Of a stretch of DNA of 64,000 nt, positions 40,102 through 48,626 are shown piece after piece (the first letter of the stretch is position 1; each line of letters begins with the position of its first letter). The notes beneath the pieces were generated by a model that did no database searches, had not been told where the DNA came from, and saw nothing but the letters and a program-made list of their open reading frames with translations. The stretch lies in NCBI RefSeq assembly GCF_000215105.1, contig NC_015588.1, positions 1,302,001 through 1,366,000 of the forward strand. Reading direction: 5' to 3'. Source of the DNA: Isoptericola variabilis 225 (GTDB taxonomy: Bacteria; Actinomycetota; Actinomycetes; Actinomycetales; Cellulomonadaceae). A program made the position numbers and the translations under genes.

Positions 40102-40869
40102 GTGACTGACATCAGGGTGGCCGTCCTCGGGGCGGCCGGACGCATGGGCACCCAGACGTGCGCGGCCGTCGAGGCGGCCGACGGGCTCGAGCTCGTCGCG
40201 CGCGTCGAGGCGGGCGACGACGTCGCGCAGGCGCTGCGCGACGCGCGCGCCGACGTCGCGGTCGACTTCACCGTGCCCGCGGTGACCGAGGCGAACGTCC
40301 ACGCGGCGCTCGACGCCGGCGCGCACGTCGTCGTCGGGACGACCGGCTGGGACGACGCGTCGCGCGGAAGGGTCGCCGAGCACCTCGAGCGGCTCGACGC
40401 CGACCAGGGTGCGCGCCTCGGGGTGCTCATCGCGCCCAACTTCGGGCTCTCCGCGGTGCTCGCGATGACGTTCGCGGCGAAGGCCGCGCGGTACTTCGAG
40501 TCGGCCGAGGTCGTCGAGCTGCACCACCCCGACAAGGTGGACGCGCCGTCGGGCACCGCCCGGCACACCGCGGCGGCGATCGCGCGCGCCCGCGCCGACG
40601 CCGGGCTGGGCCCGATGCCCGACGCGACGGACAGCGGCTGGGAGGCGCGCGGCGCGGACGTCGACGGCGTGCGCGTGCACGCGGTGCGCCTGCGCGGGCT
40701 CGTGGCGCACGAGGAGATCCTCTTCGGCAACGCGGGCGAGCAGCTCGTCATCCGGCAGGACTCGTTCGACCGCGCGTCGTTCATGCCCGGCGTGATCCTC
40801 GCGGTGCGCGAGGTCGTGCGCCGTCCCGGGCTCACGGTCGGCCTCGAGAACGTCCTGGACCTGTCGTGA
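40102..40869 (+). CDS. dapB: 4-hydroxy-tetrahydrodipicolinate reductase
   Basis: DapB (255 aa) reduces the DapA product in lysine and diaminopimelate synthesis. The nucleotide loop VLGAAGRMGTQTC, the APNFGLS motif, and the catalytic ELHHPDKVDAPSGTA are all present. The GTG follows the M16 stop after six bases. The stop overlaps the next gene by four. dapA lies about 4 kb away, so lysine genes here are split by accessory genes. Confidence 0.95.
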   Translation: MTDIRVAVLGAAGRMGTQTCAAVEAADGLELVARVEAGDDVAQALRDARADVAVDFTVPAVTEANVHAALDAGAHVVVGTTGWDDASRGRVAEHLERLDADQGARLGVLIAPNFGLSAVLAMTFAAKAARYFESAEVVELHHPDKVDAPSGTARHTAAAIARARADAGLGPMPDATDSGWEARGADVDGVRVHAVRLRGLVAHEEILFGNAGEQLVIRQDSFDRASFMPGVILAVREVVRRPGLTVGLENVLDLS

Positions 40870-41348
40870 GCGCGGGCGCGCCCGAGCCGCGGCGCGCGGG
40901 GCGCCGGTGGCCGCGCGGGCTGGCGGGCGCGCTCGCCGTCACGGCGCTGCTCGCGCTCTACGTGTGGCAGATCGCGGGCCGCGGCGTCGCCATGGTGCGC
41001 ACCGGCGAGCCGGCCCTGGTCGGGATCGGCGTCGCCGTGCTCGTCATCCCGCTGCTCGTGATCGTGCTGATCGCGCGCGAGTACCGGCTGGCGGCCCGCG
41101 TGCAGCGCATGGCCGACACGCTCGCGGCGGCGGGCGAGCTGCCGGTCGACGACCTGCCGCGCTCGCCCGGCGGCCGGATCGACCGCGCCGCGGCCGACGC
41201 GGCGTTCGAGGAGCGCCGCGCCGCGGTCGAGCGGGCGCCCGAGGACTGGAAGGCGTGGTACCACCTGGCGTTCGCGTACGACGCGGCGGGGGACCGGCGT
41301 CGTGCCCGCGAGGCGCTGCGCCGCGCCTCGGGGCTGTTCGGCCGCTGA
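40866..41348 (+). CDS. Small membrane protein with one TPR-like repeat
   Basis: A 160-residue protein with two transmembrane helices (about 18-40 and 52-70), then a cytoplasmic helical segment ending in a single TPR-like unit, APEDWKAWYHLAFAYDAAGD. It matches a conserved actinobacterial protein found after dapB; its function is unknown. The GTG overlaps the dapB stop by four bases, so the two are probably coupled. Confidence 0.7.
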   Translation: MSAGAPEPRRAGRRWPRGLAGALAVTALLALYVWQIAGRGVAMVRTGEPALVGIGVAVLVIPLLVIVLIAREYRLAARVQRMADTLAAAGELPVDDLPRSPGGRIDRAAADAAFEERRAAVERAPEDWKAWYHLAFAYDAAGDRRRAREALRRASGLFGR

Positions 41349-41419
41349 CGCGCGCAGGACGCGCGGGCGCGTAACCCGCCCGTCACCGCGCCGTAGCACG
41401 GCGCTGGCAGGCTCGGTCC

Positions 41420-41905
41420 ATGGCGGTGGGCACCGGGCTCGTGACGGACTACTTCGCAGCGCCCACGGACGCGCTGGCGGCCGCCGTGCTGCGCGAGCAC
41501 GCGGGACCGTCGACGCCGGCCCGCGGGTCGGGCGAGCCCCTGTTCGACACGGTCAGCCTGCCCGCCGTCGAGCCGTTCGTCATGCTCGGCATGCTCGCGC
41601 ACCTGCTCTCCGGGCGTCCGTACCGCGAGGTCACCGCCCACCCGCGCCACGCCTCGCTCGTGGCGGTCGGGGGAGACGAGGGCCCGTGGGTCGTGACCGT
41701 CTCGGACCGGCTCGTCGCCGACCTCGCCGCGTGCCCGCCGACCGCGCTCACCGACGTCGCGGTCCGGTGGTCGGGCACGCCGGAGCTCGCGGCCGTCCCG
41801 CCCGACGCGGTGCTCCCGGCGGTCCACGCCCTCGCCGGCCTCGCCGCGCGTGCCATCGAGGCGCGCCACGGGCTGTACTGCTGGACGCGGCTCGACCCGG
41901 CGTAG
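41420..41905 (+). CDS. Hypothetical protein
   Basis: A 161-residue protein not recognised as any family. It is Ala/Val/Leu/Pro-rich, with no signal peptide, membrane helix or catalytic motif seen; a conserved-looking stretch is LPAVEPFVMLGMLAHLLSGRPY and the end reads ARHGLYCWTRLDPA. A caggct hexamer six bases before the ATG hints at a leaderless mRNA. Coding bias is normal. Its stop is four bases from the stop of the convergent acetyltransferase. Confidence 0.65.
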   Translation: MAVGTGLVTDYFAAPTDALAAAVLREHAGPSTPARGSGEPLFDTVSLPAVEPFVMLGMLAHLLSGRPYREVTAHPRHASLVAVGGDEGPWVVTVSDRLVADLAACPPTALTDVAVRWSGTPELAAVPPDAVLPAVHALAGLAARAIEARHGLYCWTRLDPA

Positions 41906-41909
41906 GGCG

Positions 41910-42419
41910 TCAGAGCAGCGCCGACCAGCGCCGTTCGACGACGTCCCGCACGCCGGTCGCGAGCGTGCGCTCGGTGCCGTCGGGGCCGAGCCCTGCCGAG
42001 GACAGGAAGCGCTCGCGCGCGGCGTCGTCGTCGAGCACCCACGTGACGACCTCGTCGGCGCCGCCCTGGCGCAGCCGGTCGACCGCGGCGGAGAGCAGGC
42101 GCGAGCCGTGGCCCGCCCGCTGGTGGTCGGGATCCACCTCGAGCGCGAGCACCTGCCCGGGCGCGACGGCGGCGAAGCCGACGATCCGCGGCCCGTCGAG
42201 CGCGACCAGCACCGCGAAGCCGGGGCCGGGCGGCGAGGCGATCGCGTCGGCCCACCGGTCGCGCATCGCGGCCGTGTCGAGCGCGTCGACGACGCCGTCG
42301 CCGAGCGCGGCCTCGTGCACGGCGCGCCACGCGCTCACCTGGATGCGGGTGACGGCGTCCTCGTCACCGGGGACGGCGGGGCGCACCGACACGTCGGCGG
42401 GCTCGCGGAACAGTGCCAT
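41910..42419 (-). CDS. GNAT acetyltransferase
   Basis: A 169-residue acetyltransferase. GNAT motifs are VRPAVPGDEDAVTRIQ at the N-terminus, ALEVDPDHQRAGHGSRLLSAAV (the acetyl-CoA loop, cited by VDPDHQRAGHGSRLL) and a later FLSSAGLGPDG strand. The substrate is unknown. A taggct hexamer on the minus strand (42426-42431) lies six bases before the ATG, another leaderless arrangement. Confidence 0.85.
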   Translation of the reverse strand: MALFREPADVSVRPAVPGDEDAVTRIQVSAWRAVHEAALGDGVVDALDTAAMRDRWADAIASPPGPGFAVLVALDGPRIVGFAAVAPGQVLALEVDPDHQRAGHGSRLLSAAVDRLRQGGADEVVTWVLDDDAARERFLSSAGLGPDGTERTLATGVRDVVERRWSALL

Positions 42420-42425
42420 CGCTCC

Positions 42426-42431
42426 AGCCTA
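42426..42431 (-). promoter_or_regulatory. -10 element of the GNAT gene (leaderless)
   Basis: taggct on the minus strand, with six bases to the ATG at 42419 and no ribosome binding site between them. Confidence 0.5.
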
Positions 42432-42448
42432 CGGGTCCGGCCGCCGCC

Positions 42449-42769
42449 TCAGCCCCAGCCGAGGGCACGCAGGCCCGCCGCGGAGGCCGCGGCGAGCACG
42501 ACCACGACGACGAACGGGGCGCGCAGCGCGAGCGCGGCGGCCGCGACCCCGATCGCGGGCACGCGCGCGTCGAGCACGACGGCCTGACCGTCCCCGACGG
42601 TCTGCACGACGACGAGCGAGGCGAGCAGCGCGACCGTGACGAGGCCGGACGTGCGCTGGACGCGCTCGTCGGCGAGCAGGTGCTCCGGGACGAGGTGCCC
42701 CGCGAGCTTGAGGGCGAAGCACGCGAGCGACGCGAGCAGCACCGTGGTCCACAGCACGCCGGCGGTCAT
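42449..42769 (-). CDS. azlD: AzlD-type branched-chain amino acid export subunit
   Basis: A 106-residue, four-helix membrane protein of the AzlD family. It opens MTAGVLWTTVLLASLACFALKL and includes the typical VPEHLLADERVQR stretch between helices. With AzlC it forms a two-part exporter for branched-chain amino acids in some bacteria; the substrate is inferred. The ATG overlaps the azlC stop (ATGA at 42766-42769). Confidence 0.85.
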   Translation of the reverse strand: MTAGVLWTTVLLASLACFALKLAGHLVPEHLLADERVQRTSGLVTVALLASLVVVQTVGDGQAVVLDARVPAIGVAAAALALRAPFVVVVVLAAASAAGLRALGWG

Positions 42770-43575
42770 CGGGCGGCCTCCTCGTCGGTCGGGGCGTCGG
42801 TCGGGGCGTCGGTCCCGGGGGCGGTGTCGGGCCCGGGCGCGGCGGGGCGACGGCCCGCGGCCGCGAGCCGCTCGGGCGTCGTCGGCCCGCCGACGAGGCC
42901 GACGACGACGGCGACCGCTGCCGCGGCGAGCACCGGGATGCCCGCGGGGACGACGGGGACGAGCACGAGGGAGGTCACGACCGCGAGCGCCGCGACGAGC
43001 TGCGCGCGCCGGGGTGCGAGCCGCGGCCAGACGAGCGCCAGGAACGCGGCGGCCGCGGCGGCGTCGAGGCCCCACGCCCGCGGGTCGCCGAGCGCGTCTC
43101 CCGCCAGGGCGCCGAGCAGGGTGAACGCGTTCCACAGGACGAAGACGCCCACGCCCGTGGTCCAGAAGCCGGCTCGCGCGGCGGCCGGGTCGCCCTGCGC
43201 GACGGCGACCGCGGTCGACTCGTCGATCGTCACCTGCGCCGCCGCGAGACGCCGCCAGCCGCGCACGCGCAGGATCGGCGCCACCACGGCCCCGTACAGC
43301 GTGTTGCGCACGCCCAGCAGGGACGCCGTCGCGACGGCGGCCACGGGCGAGCCGCCCGCGGCGACGACCCCGATGAGGGCGAACTGCGACCCGCCGGAGA
43401 ACAGCAGGAGGCTCAGCGCCATGGTCTGCAGGACGTCGAGCCCGGCGACCACGGCCAGCGCGCCGAACGAGACGCCGTACAGGCCCGTGGCCACGGCCAC
43501 CGACACGCCTTGGCGGACCGCCGCGGCGACCTCGGGGGAGCGCGCACCCGGGCGCGCGCGGCGGACACCACTCAC
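42766..43575 (-). CDS. azlC: AzlC-type branched-chain amino acid export protein
   Basis: A 269-residue AzlC-family membrane protein with about eight helices. It shows YGVSFGALAVVAGLDVLQTMALSLLLFSGGSQFA, cited by SFGALAV and LLFSGGSQFA, then LLGVRNTLYGAVVAP and the TIDESTAV loop. The last 45 residues are a Pro/Asp-rich tail. The GTG at 43575 is used. A four-copy 20-bp repeat lies just upstream of the gene and may carry its regulatory sites. Confidence 0.87.
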   Translation of the reverse strand: MSGVRRARPGARSPEVAAAVRQGVSVAVATGLYGVSFGALAVVAGLDVLQTMALSLLLFSGGSQFALIGVVAAGGSPVAAVATASLLGVRNTLYGAVVAPILRVRGWRRLAAAQVTIDESTAVAVAQGDPAAARAGFWTTGVGVFVLWNAFTLLGALAGDALGDPRAWGLDAAAAAAFLALVWPRLAPRRAQLVAALAVVTSLVLVPVVPAGIPVLAAAAVAVVVGLVGGPTTPERLAAAGRRPAAPGPDTAPGTDAPTDAPTDEEAAR

Positions 43576-43614
43576 GGGCCACAGGAAACCACGCCGCCGC
43601 GCCCGGCGGCGAAT

Positions 43615-43694
43615 CGCTACCTCGACGCGGGACGCGCGACCTCGGCCCGCTGCGCGCTACGTCGGCGGCGGACGCGCTACCTCGGCGGATCGTG
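43615..43694. repeat. Four tandem 20-bp repeats upstream of azlC
   Basis: Units start at 43615, 43635, 43655 and 43675 with an exact 20-bp period. They share cgctac/ctcggcg (for example cgctacctcgacgcgggacg and cgctacgtcggcggcggacg). Units are imperfect but in register. They lie between the azlC start and the aldehyde dehydrogenase stop, the only intergenic DNA there, so they sit in the likely azlC promoter region. Two helical turns per unit would place bound proteins on one face. Confidence 0.7.
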
Positions 43695-43708
43695 CGCCGT
43701 GTCGCAGG

Positions 43709-45181
43709 TCAGAGCGCGACGTAGACGGTCTCGAGGTACTCCTCGAGGCCGGCCTCGCCGCCCTCGCGCCCGAGGCCCGACTGCTTGACGCCGCCGAACG
43801 GCGCGCTGGCGTCCGAGACCATGCCGCGGTTGATGCCGATCATGCCCGCCTCGAGCTCGTCCGAGAGCCGCATCGCCCGGTCGAGCGACGTCGTGTACGC
43901 GTAGGCGGCGAGCCCGTACTCGGTCGCGTTGGCGAGCTCGATCGCCTCGTCGTCGTCCGAGAACGCGACGACCGGTGCGACCGGCCCGAAGATCTCCTCG
44001 GTGACCGCGCGGGCGTCGGGGTCGACGCCCGCGAGCACGGTCGGCTCGTAGAAGTACCCGCGCCCCTCGGGGCGGCGGCCGCCCGCGAGCACCTGGGCGC
44101 CGCGGTCCGCGGCGTCGGCGACGAGCTCGTCGACCTTGTCGACCGCCTTGGGCTCGATGAGCGGGCCGACGTCGGTGCCGTCGGCGGCGCCGGGACCCAC
44201 GCGCAGCGCCGCGAACCGGTCGGCGAGCCGGCGCGCGAACTCGCGGGCGAGGGAGTCGTGCACGAGGAAGCGGTTGGCGGCGACGCACGACTGCCCGCCG
44301 TTGCGCAGCTTGGCGACCATGGCGCCCTCGATCGCGGCGTCGAGGTCGGCGTCCGCGAGCACGAGGAACGGGGCGTTGCCGCCGAGCTCCATCGAGCAGT
44401 TGAGCACCTGGCCGGCGGCGCCCTCGAGCAGCGTGCGACCGACGGCGGTCGAGCCGGTGAAGGACAGCTTGCGCAGCCGCGGGTCGGCCAGGAGCGGGGC
44501 GGTCACGTCGGACGCGGACGACGTCGGCACGACGTTCACGACGCCGGTCGGCAGCCCGCGCTCGGCGAGCTCGGAGCGGATCACCTCGGCGACGAGCATC
44601 GTCGTCAGGGGCGTCAGGCGCGCGGGCTTGACCACGACGGTGCAGCCGGCCGCGAGCGCGGGGCCGATCTTGCGCGTCGCCATGGCGATGGGGAAGTTCC
44701 ACGGGGTGATGAGCAGCGCCGGCCCGACCGGCCGGCGCTGGACGAGCTGGCGGTTGGTCCCGCCGGGCGCCCGGCGCACGAGCCCGTCGGTGCGCACGGC
44801 CTGCTCGGCGTACCAGCGCAGGAAGTCGGCGCCGTAGAGCACCTCGGCGCGCGCCTCGGCGAGGGTCTTGCCGCACTCGGCCGTGATGAGCGCGGCCACG
44901 TCGTCGGCCCGCGCGACGATCCGCTCGTGCACCGCGCGCAGCAGCTCCGAGCGCTCGCGCGGCGCGACGGCGCGCCACGCGGGGGCCGCGTCGGCGGCCG
45001 CGGCGAGGCCGCGGCGGCCGTCCTCGGGCGTCGCGTCGGCGACGTCGAAGAGGACCTGCTCGGTCGCCGGGTCGACCACCTCGAACGTCCGGCCGCCCGT
45101 CGCGGGACCCCAGTGGCCGTCGACGAGCGTGCCCGTGGGCAGGTGCGCGACGAGCGCGGGGGAGAGCGTCGGTGCCGTCAT
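43709..45181 (-). CDS. NAD(P)-dependent aldehyde dehydrogenase (succinate-semialdehyde type)
   Basis: A 490-residue aldehyde dehydrogenase close to the succinate-semialdehyde group (GabD-like). The cofactor site is WNFPIAMATRKIGPALAAGC with VVKPARLTPL, the general base Glu lies in SMELGGNAPF, and the nucleophile Cys lies in GGQSCVAANRF. The C-terminal EEIFGPVAPVV and PFGGVKQSGLGREGG segments are present. A substrate such as succinate semialdehyde is inferred, since no GABA transaminase gene is adjacent. A catact hexamer (45189-45194, minus strand) lies seven bases before the ATG. Confidence 0.9.
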   Translation of the reverse strand: MTAPTLSPALVAHLPTGTLVDGHWGPATGGRTFEVVDPATEQVLFDVADATPEDGRRGLAAAADAAPAWRAVAPRERSELLRAVHERIVARADDVAALITAECGKTLAEARAEVLYGADFLRWYAEQAVRTDGLVRRAPGGTNRQLVQRRPVGPALLITPWNFPIAMATRKIGPALAAGCTVVVKPARLTPLTTMLVAEVIRSELAERGLPTGVVNVVPTSSASDVTAPLLADPRLRKLSFTGSTAVGRTLLEGAAGQVLNCSMELGGNAPFLVLADADLDAAIEGAMVAKLRNGGQSCVAANRFLVHDSLAREFARRLADRFAALRVGPGAADGTDVGPLIEPKAVDKVDELVADAADRGAQVLAGGRRPEGRGYFYEPTVLAGVDPDARAVTEEIFGPVAPVVAFSDDDEAIELANATEYGLAAYAYTTSLDRAMRLSDELEAGMIGINRGMVSDASAPFGGVKQSGLGREGGEAGLEEYLETVYVAL

Positions 45182-45188
45182 ACCGGTC

Positions 45189-45194
45189 AGTATG
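45189..45194 (-). promoter_or_regulatory. -10 element of the aldehyde dehydrogenase gene (leaderless)
   Basis: catact on the minus strand with seven bases to the ATG at 45181. It is divergent from the dapA promoter 55 bp away. Confidence 0.5.
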
Positions 45195-45248
45195 GGTCAG
45201 CGCGTCCCGGCCCGCAGCGGCCTGGCGGTGGGCCCGGCCGGTGGCCGG

Positions 45249-45254
45249 TACGGT
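45249..45254 (+). promoter_or_regulatory. dapA -10 element (leaderless)
   Basis: tacggt with six bases (gttccc) before the dapA ATG at 45261. There is no Shine-Dalgarno. Confidence 0.55.
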
Positions 45255-45260
45255 GTTCCC

Positions 45261-46199
45261 ATGACGCTTCCCGCCACGCCCGCGCGCCCGTTCGGCGCGG
45301 TCCTCACCGCGATGGTGACGCCCATGTCCCGCGACGGAGAGGTGGACCTGGAGGCGGCGGCCCGCCTCGCGACCCGTCTGGTCGACGAGGGCAACGACGG
45401 CGTGGTCCTGTCCGGCACGACGGGCGAGGCGCCCACGACGCACGCTCCCGAGAAGGCCGAGCTCGTGCGCGCCGTCGTCGAGGCCGTCGGCGACCGCGCC
45501 GTGGTCGTGGCCGGGGCGGGCTCCAACGACACCGTGCACGCCGTGCGCATGGCCGAGCAGGCCGCCGAGGCAGGCGCGGACGGGCTGCTCGTCGTGTCGC
45601 CGTACTACTCGCGCCCCACGCAGGAGGGCCTCTACCGGCACTTCGCGACGATCGCCGACGCGACCGACCTGCCCGTCATGCTCTACGACATCCCCGGCCG
45701 CGCCGGCGTGCGCATCGCGCCCGCGACGTACGAGCGCATCGCCGCCCACCCGCGCGTCGTCGCGACCAAGGACGCCACGGGCGACGTCGCGGCCGTGCCA
45801 GGCCTGCGCGCCCGCACCGGCCTCGCCTGGTACTCGGGCGACGACGGCCTGCTCCTGCCCTTCCTCGCGCACGGCGCCGTCGGCATCGTCTCGGTGTCCG
45901 CGCACCTCGTCGGCCGCCAGTTCGCCGAGGCCGTCCGGCGCTTCGACGCCGGCGACCACGCCGGGGCGCTCGAGGTCTTCGCGTCCACGCTGCCCGTCGT
46001 CGAGGCGATGAACGGCGCCGGCGCGCAGGCCGTCATGGTCAAGGCCGCGCTCGAGGTCCTCGGCGTCCACGACAACCGCGAGCTGCGCCTGCCGAACGTC
46101 GCCGCGACCGACGACGACGTCGCCCAGGTCCGGGACGCCCTCGCGGCGTCCGGCCTGCTGACCGTCAGCGGCGCGTCCGCCGCCACCACGCTTCCGTAA
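45261..46199 (+). CDS. dapA: 4-hydroxy-tetrahydrodipicolinate synthase
   Basis: DapA (312 aa) condenses pyruvate with aspartate semialdehyde in lysine and diaminopimelate synthesis. The (beta/alpha)8 barrel shows GAVLTAMVTPM, VLSGTTGEAPTT, the proton-relay Tyr in VVSPYYSRPTQEG and the Schiff-base Lys in VVATKDATGD. The ATG at 45261 is chosen by homology and by the -10 spacing; upstream frames overlap the divergent gene. RNase J follows after 23 bases, a conserved dapA-rnj pair. Confidence 0.95.
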   Translation: MTLPATPARPFGAVLTAMVTPMSRDGEVDLEAAARLATRLVDEGNDGVVLSGTTGEAPTTHAPEKAELVRAVVEAVGDRAVVVAGAGSNDTVHAVRMAEQAAEAGADGLLVVSPYYSRPTQEGLYRHFATIADATDLPVMLYDIPGRAGVRIAPATYERIAAHPRVVATKDATGDVAAVPGLRARTGLAWYSGDDGLLLPFLAHGAVGIVSVSAHLVGRQFAEAVRRFDAGDHAGALEVFASTLPVVEAMNGAGAQAVMVKAALEVLGVHDNRELRLPNVAATDDDVAQVRDALAASGLLTVSGASAATTLP

Positions 46200-46222
46200 C
46201 GTCCCACAGGCCAGGAGGCCCC

Positions 46223-47908
46223 GTGAGCCACCCGCACCCCGAACTTCCCCTGCCCCCCGCCCTTCCCGCCGGAGGGCTGCGCGTCGTCGCCCTCGGCGGG
46301 CTCGGCGAGGTCGGGCGCAACATGGCCGTCCTCGAGTACGACGGACGCCTGCTCGTCGTCGACTGCGGGGTCCTGTTCCCCGAGGACCACCAGCCCGGAG
46401 TCGACCTCATCCTCCCGGACTTCGAGTACATCAAGGACCGGCTCGACGACATCGAGGCCGTCGTCCTCACGCACGGGCACGAGGACCACATCGGCGCCGT
46501 GCCCTACCTGCTGCGCCTGCGCCGCGACATCCCGCTCGTCGGCTCGCGGCTGACGCTCGCGTTCGTCGACGCCAAGCTCAAGGAGCACCGCATCCGTCCC
46601 GTGATGCGGCCCGTCGCGGAGGGCGACACGCTGCAGCTCGGCGTGTTCTCGACCGAGTTCGTCGCGGTCAACCACTCGATCCCCGACGCGCTCGCCGTCG
46701 CCATCACGACCGGCGCGGGCACCGTGCTCCACACGGGCGACTTCAAGATGGACCAGCTGCCGCTCGACGGCCGGGTCACCGACCTGCGCGCCTTCGCGCG
46801 GCTGGGGGAGCGCGGCGTCGACCTGTTCATGGTCGACTCCACGAACGCCGAGGTGCCGGGCTTCGTCACCAACGAGGTCGAGATCGGCCCCGTGCTCGAC
46901 AACATCTTCGCGCAGGCCGAGCGCCGCATCATCGTGGCGTCGTTCGCCTCGCACGTGCACCGCGTGCAGCAGGTGCTCAACGCGGCGTACGCGCACGGCC
47001 GCAAGGTCGCGCTCGTCGGGCGCTCGATGGTGCGCAACATGGGCATCGCCGCCGAGCTCGGGTACCTCGACGTGCCGCCCGGTGTGCTCATCGATCTCAA
47101 GCAGGCGGCCGACCTTCCCGACGACCGCGTCGTCTACATGTCGACCGGCTCCCAGGGCGAGCCGATGGCAGCCCTGAGCCGCATGGCCAACGGGGACCAC
47201 AAGGTCGCGGTGGGCCGCGGCGACACCGTGATCCTCGCCTCGTCGCTCATCCCCGGCAACGAGAACTCGGTGTTCCGGGTCATCAACGGCCTCACGCGCC
47301 TCGGCGCGCGCGTCGTCCACTCGGGCAACGCCAAGGTGCACGTCTCCGGCCACGCGAGCGCGGGCGAGCTGCTCTACTGCTACAACATCCTGCGCCCGCG
47401 CAACGTCATGCCCGTGCACGGCGAGGTGCGCCACCTCGTCGCGAACGCGGCGCTCGCGGTCCGGACGGGTGTGCCCGCCGACCGCGTGGTCCTCGCCGAG
47501 GACGGCGTGGTCGTCGACCTCGTCGACGGCAAGGCGTCCGTCGTCGGCGCGGTGCCGTGCGGGTACGTGTACGTCGACGGCTCGTCCGTCGGCGAGGTGA
47601 CCGAGGCCGAGCTCAAGGACCGCCGCATCCTCGGCGAGGAGGGCTTCATCTCGGTGTTCGCGGTCGTCGACTCGGCGACGGGCAAGGTCCTGGCCGGCCC
47701 GCAGATCCTCGCGCGCGGCATGGCCGAGGACGACGCGGTGTTCGAGGAGATCCAGCCCGACGTCGTCCGGGCGCTCGAGGACGCGATCGCCGGCGGCGCG
47801 ACGGACACCTACCAGATGCAGCAGGTCATGCGGCGCGTGGTCGGGCAGTGGGTCAACCGGCGCCTGCGCCGGCGCCCGATGATCGTCCCGGTGGTCGTGG
47901 AGGCCTGA
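46223..47908 (+). CDS. rnj: Ribonuclease J
   Basis: RNase J (561 aa), a metallo-beta-lactamase/beta-CASP ribonuclease with 5'-3' exo- and endonuclease activity in RNA processing. The zinc motif HGHEDH is at residues 84-89; further motifs are VLHTGDFKMDQ, DSTNAEVPG and the beta-CASP PVHGEVRHL. The C-terminal domain is present, with no long extension. The GTG has aggagg at 46213-46218. Together with PNPase this window encodes two main actinobacterial mRNA-decay enzymes. Confidence 0.95.
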   Translation: MSHPHPELPLPPALPAGGLRVVALGGLGEVGRNMAVLEYDGRLLVVDCGVLFPEDHQPGVDLILPDFEYIKDRLDDIEAVVLTHGHEDHIGAVPYLLRLRRDIPLVGSRLTLAFVDAKLKEHRIRPVMRPVAEGDTLQLGVFSTEFVAVNHSIPDALAVAITTGAGTVLHTGDFKMDQLPLDGRVTDLRAFARLGERGVDLFMVDSTNAEVPGFVTNEVEIGPVLDNIFAQAERRIIVASFASHVHRVQQVLNAAYAHGRKVALVGRSMVRNMGIAAELGYLDVPPGVLIDLKQAADLPDDRVVYMSTGSQGEPMAALSRMANGDHKVAVGRGDTVILASSLIPGNENSVFRVINGLTRLGARVVHSGNAKVHVSGHASAGELLYCYNILRPRNVMPVHGEVRHLVANAALAVRTGVPADRVVLAEDGVVVDLVDGKASVVGAVPCGYVYVDGSSVGEVTEAELKDRRILGEEGFISVFAVVDSATGKVLAGPQILARGMAEDDAVFEEIQPDVVRALEDAIAGGATDTYQMQQVMRRVVGQWVNRRLRRRPMIVPVVVEA

Positions 47909-47958
47909 CGCGCGGTCGGCTCGCAGAGCGTCGCCGCGGCGACGTCCGTCGGCGGTCG

Positions 47959-48543
47959 TCAGCCGGCGAGCAGCGCGGGGCCGACCGCGGCGAGCGCGGC
48001 GGCGTAGCGCGCCGCGCGCTCGTCGTCGTCGCCGGGGAGCAGGTCCGCGAGCTCGAGCGACACGAGCCCGTGCACGAGCCCCCACAGCGCGACCGCGGCC
48101 GCCTCGACGCGGTCGTCGGGTGCGCCCGCGAGCAGCCGCGCGACGGCGTCGCGCAGGACCCGGAACGTGGGCCGCTCGACGGCGGGCGGTGCGTCGGCCG
48201 CGGGCGGCACCGCGCGCTCGAACATGACCCGGTAGAAGTGCGGGTCGGCGAGCGCGCTCGTCCGGTAGGCCAGGCCCAGCTCGCGCAGGTCGGCGAGCGG
48301 GTCCTCGGTGCGCGGCACGGCGGCGAGGTGCCCGGCGAACCGGCGGAAGCCCTCGGCGCTCACGGCCGCGACGAGCTCGTCGCGCGAGCCGAAGAGCGCG
48401 TACACGGCGGACGCGCTCGTGCCGGCGGCGGCGGCGACGGAGCGCACGGTCACGGCGCCCTCGCCGCCCGCGGCCACCGCGTGCGAGGCGACCTCGAGCA
48501 GCCGGGTGCGCAGCGCGGCGTCGTGCAACCGGGGACGGGCCAT
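47959..48543 (-). CDS. TetR-family transcriptional regulator
   Basis: A 194-residue TetR repressor. The HTH is TVRSVAAAAGTSASAVYALFGSRDELVAAV (key part AAGTSASAVYALFGSRDEL). The C-terminal domain contains a WGLVHGLVSLELADLL segment of the WHG/TetR_C_33 type. It is divergent from a small membrane protein across an 83-bp gap with two AACAGTGTT boxes overlapping the neighbour's promoter, so that gene is its likely target. tacgct lies six bases before its ATG. Confidence 0.88.
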   Translation of the reverse strand: MARPRLHDAALRTRLLEVASHAVAAGGEGAVTVRSVAAAAGTSASAVYALFGSRDELVAAVSAEGFRRFAGHLAAVPRTEDPLADLRELGLAYRTSALADPHFYRVMFERAVPPAADAPPAVERPTFRVLRDAVARLLAGAPDDRVEAAAVALWGLVHGLVSLELADLLPGDDDERAARYAAALAAVGPALLAG

Positions 48544-48549
48544 GCCGGG

Positions 48550-48555
48550 AGCGTA
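48550..48555 (-). promoter_or_regulatory. tetR -10 element (leaderless)
   Basis: tacgct on the minus strand with six bases (cccggc) before the ATG at 48543. Confidence 0.55.
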
Positions 48556-48561
48556 GACCTC

Positions 48562-48600
48562 TTGACCCGAGAACGCGAACAGTGTTTCATAACAGTGTTC
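48562..48600 (+). promoter_or_regulatory. Promoter with duplicated TetR operator
   Basis: A -35 ttgacc (48562-48567) and a -10-like tttcat (48585-48590) are 17 bp apart. Two copies of the nine-base near-palindrome aacagtgtt (48578-48586 and 48591-48599) overlap the spacer, the -10 and the start point. A TetR dimer pair bound here would block transcription. Confidence 0.7.
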
Positions 48601-48626
48601 GTAAACCTCGACCCGTGGAGGCCGCC

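Noticed and set aside
47929..47944. Palindrome cgtcgccgcggcgacg as a terminator after RNase J
   Set aside because: The arms meet without a loop, leaving a short stem; too weak to call between convergent genes.
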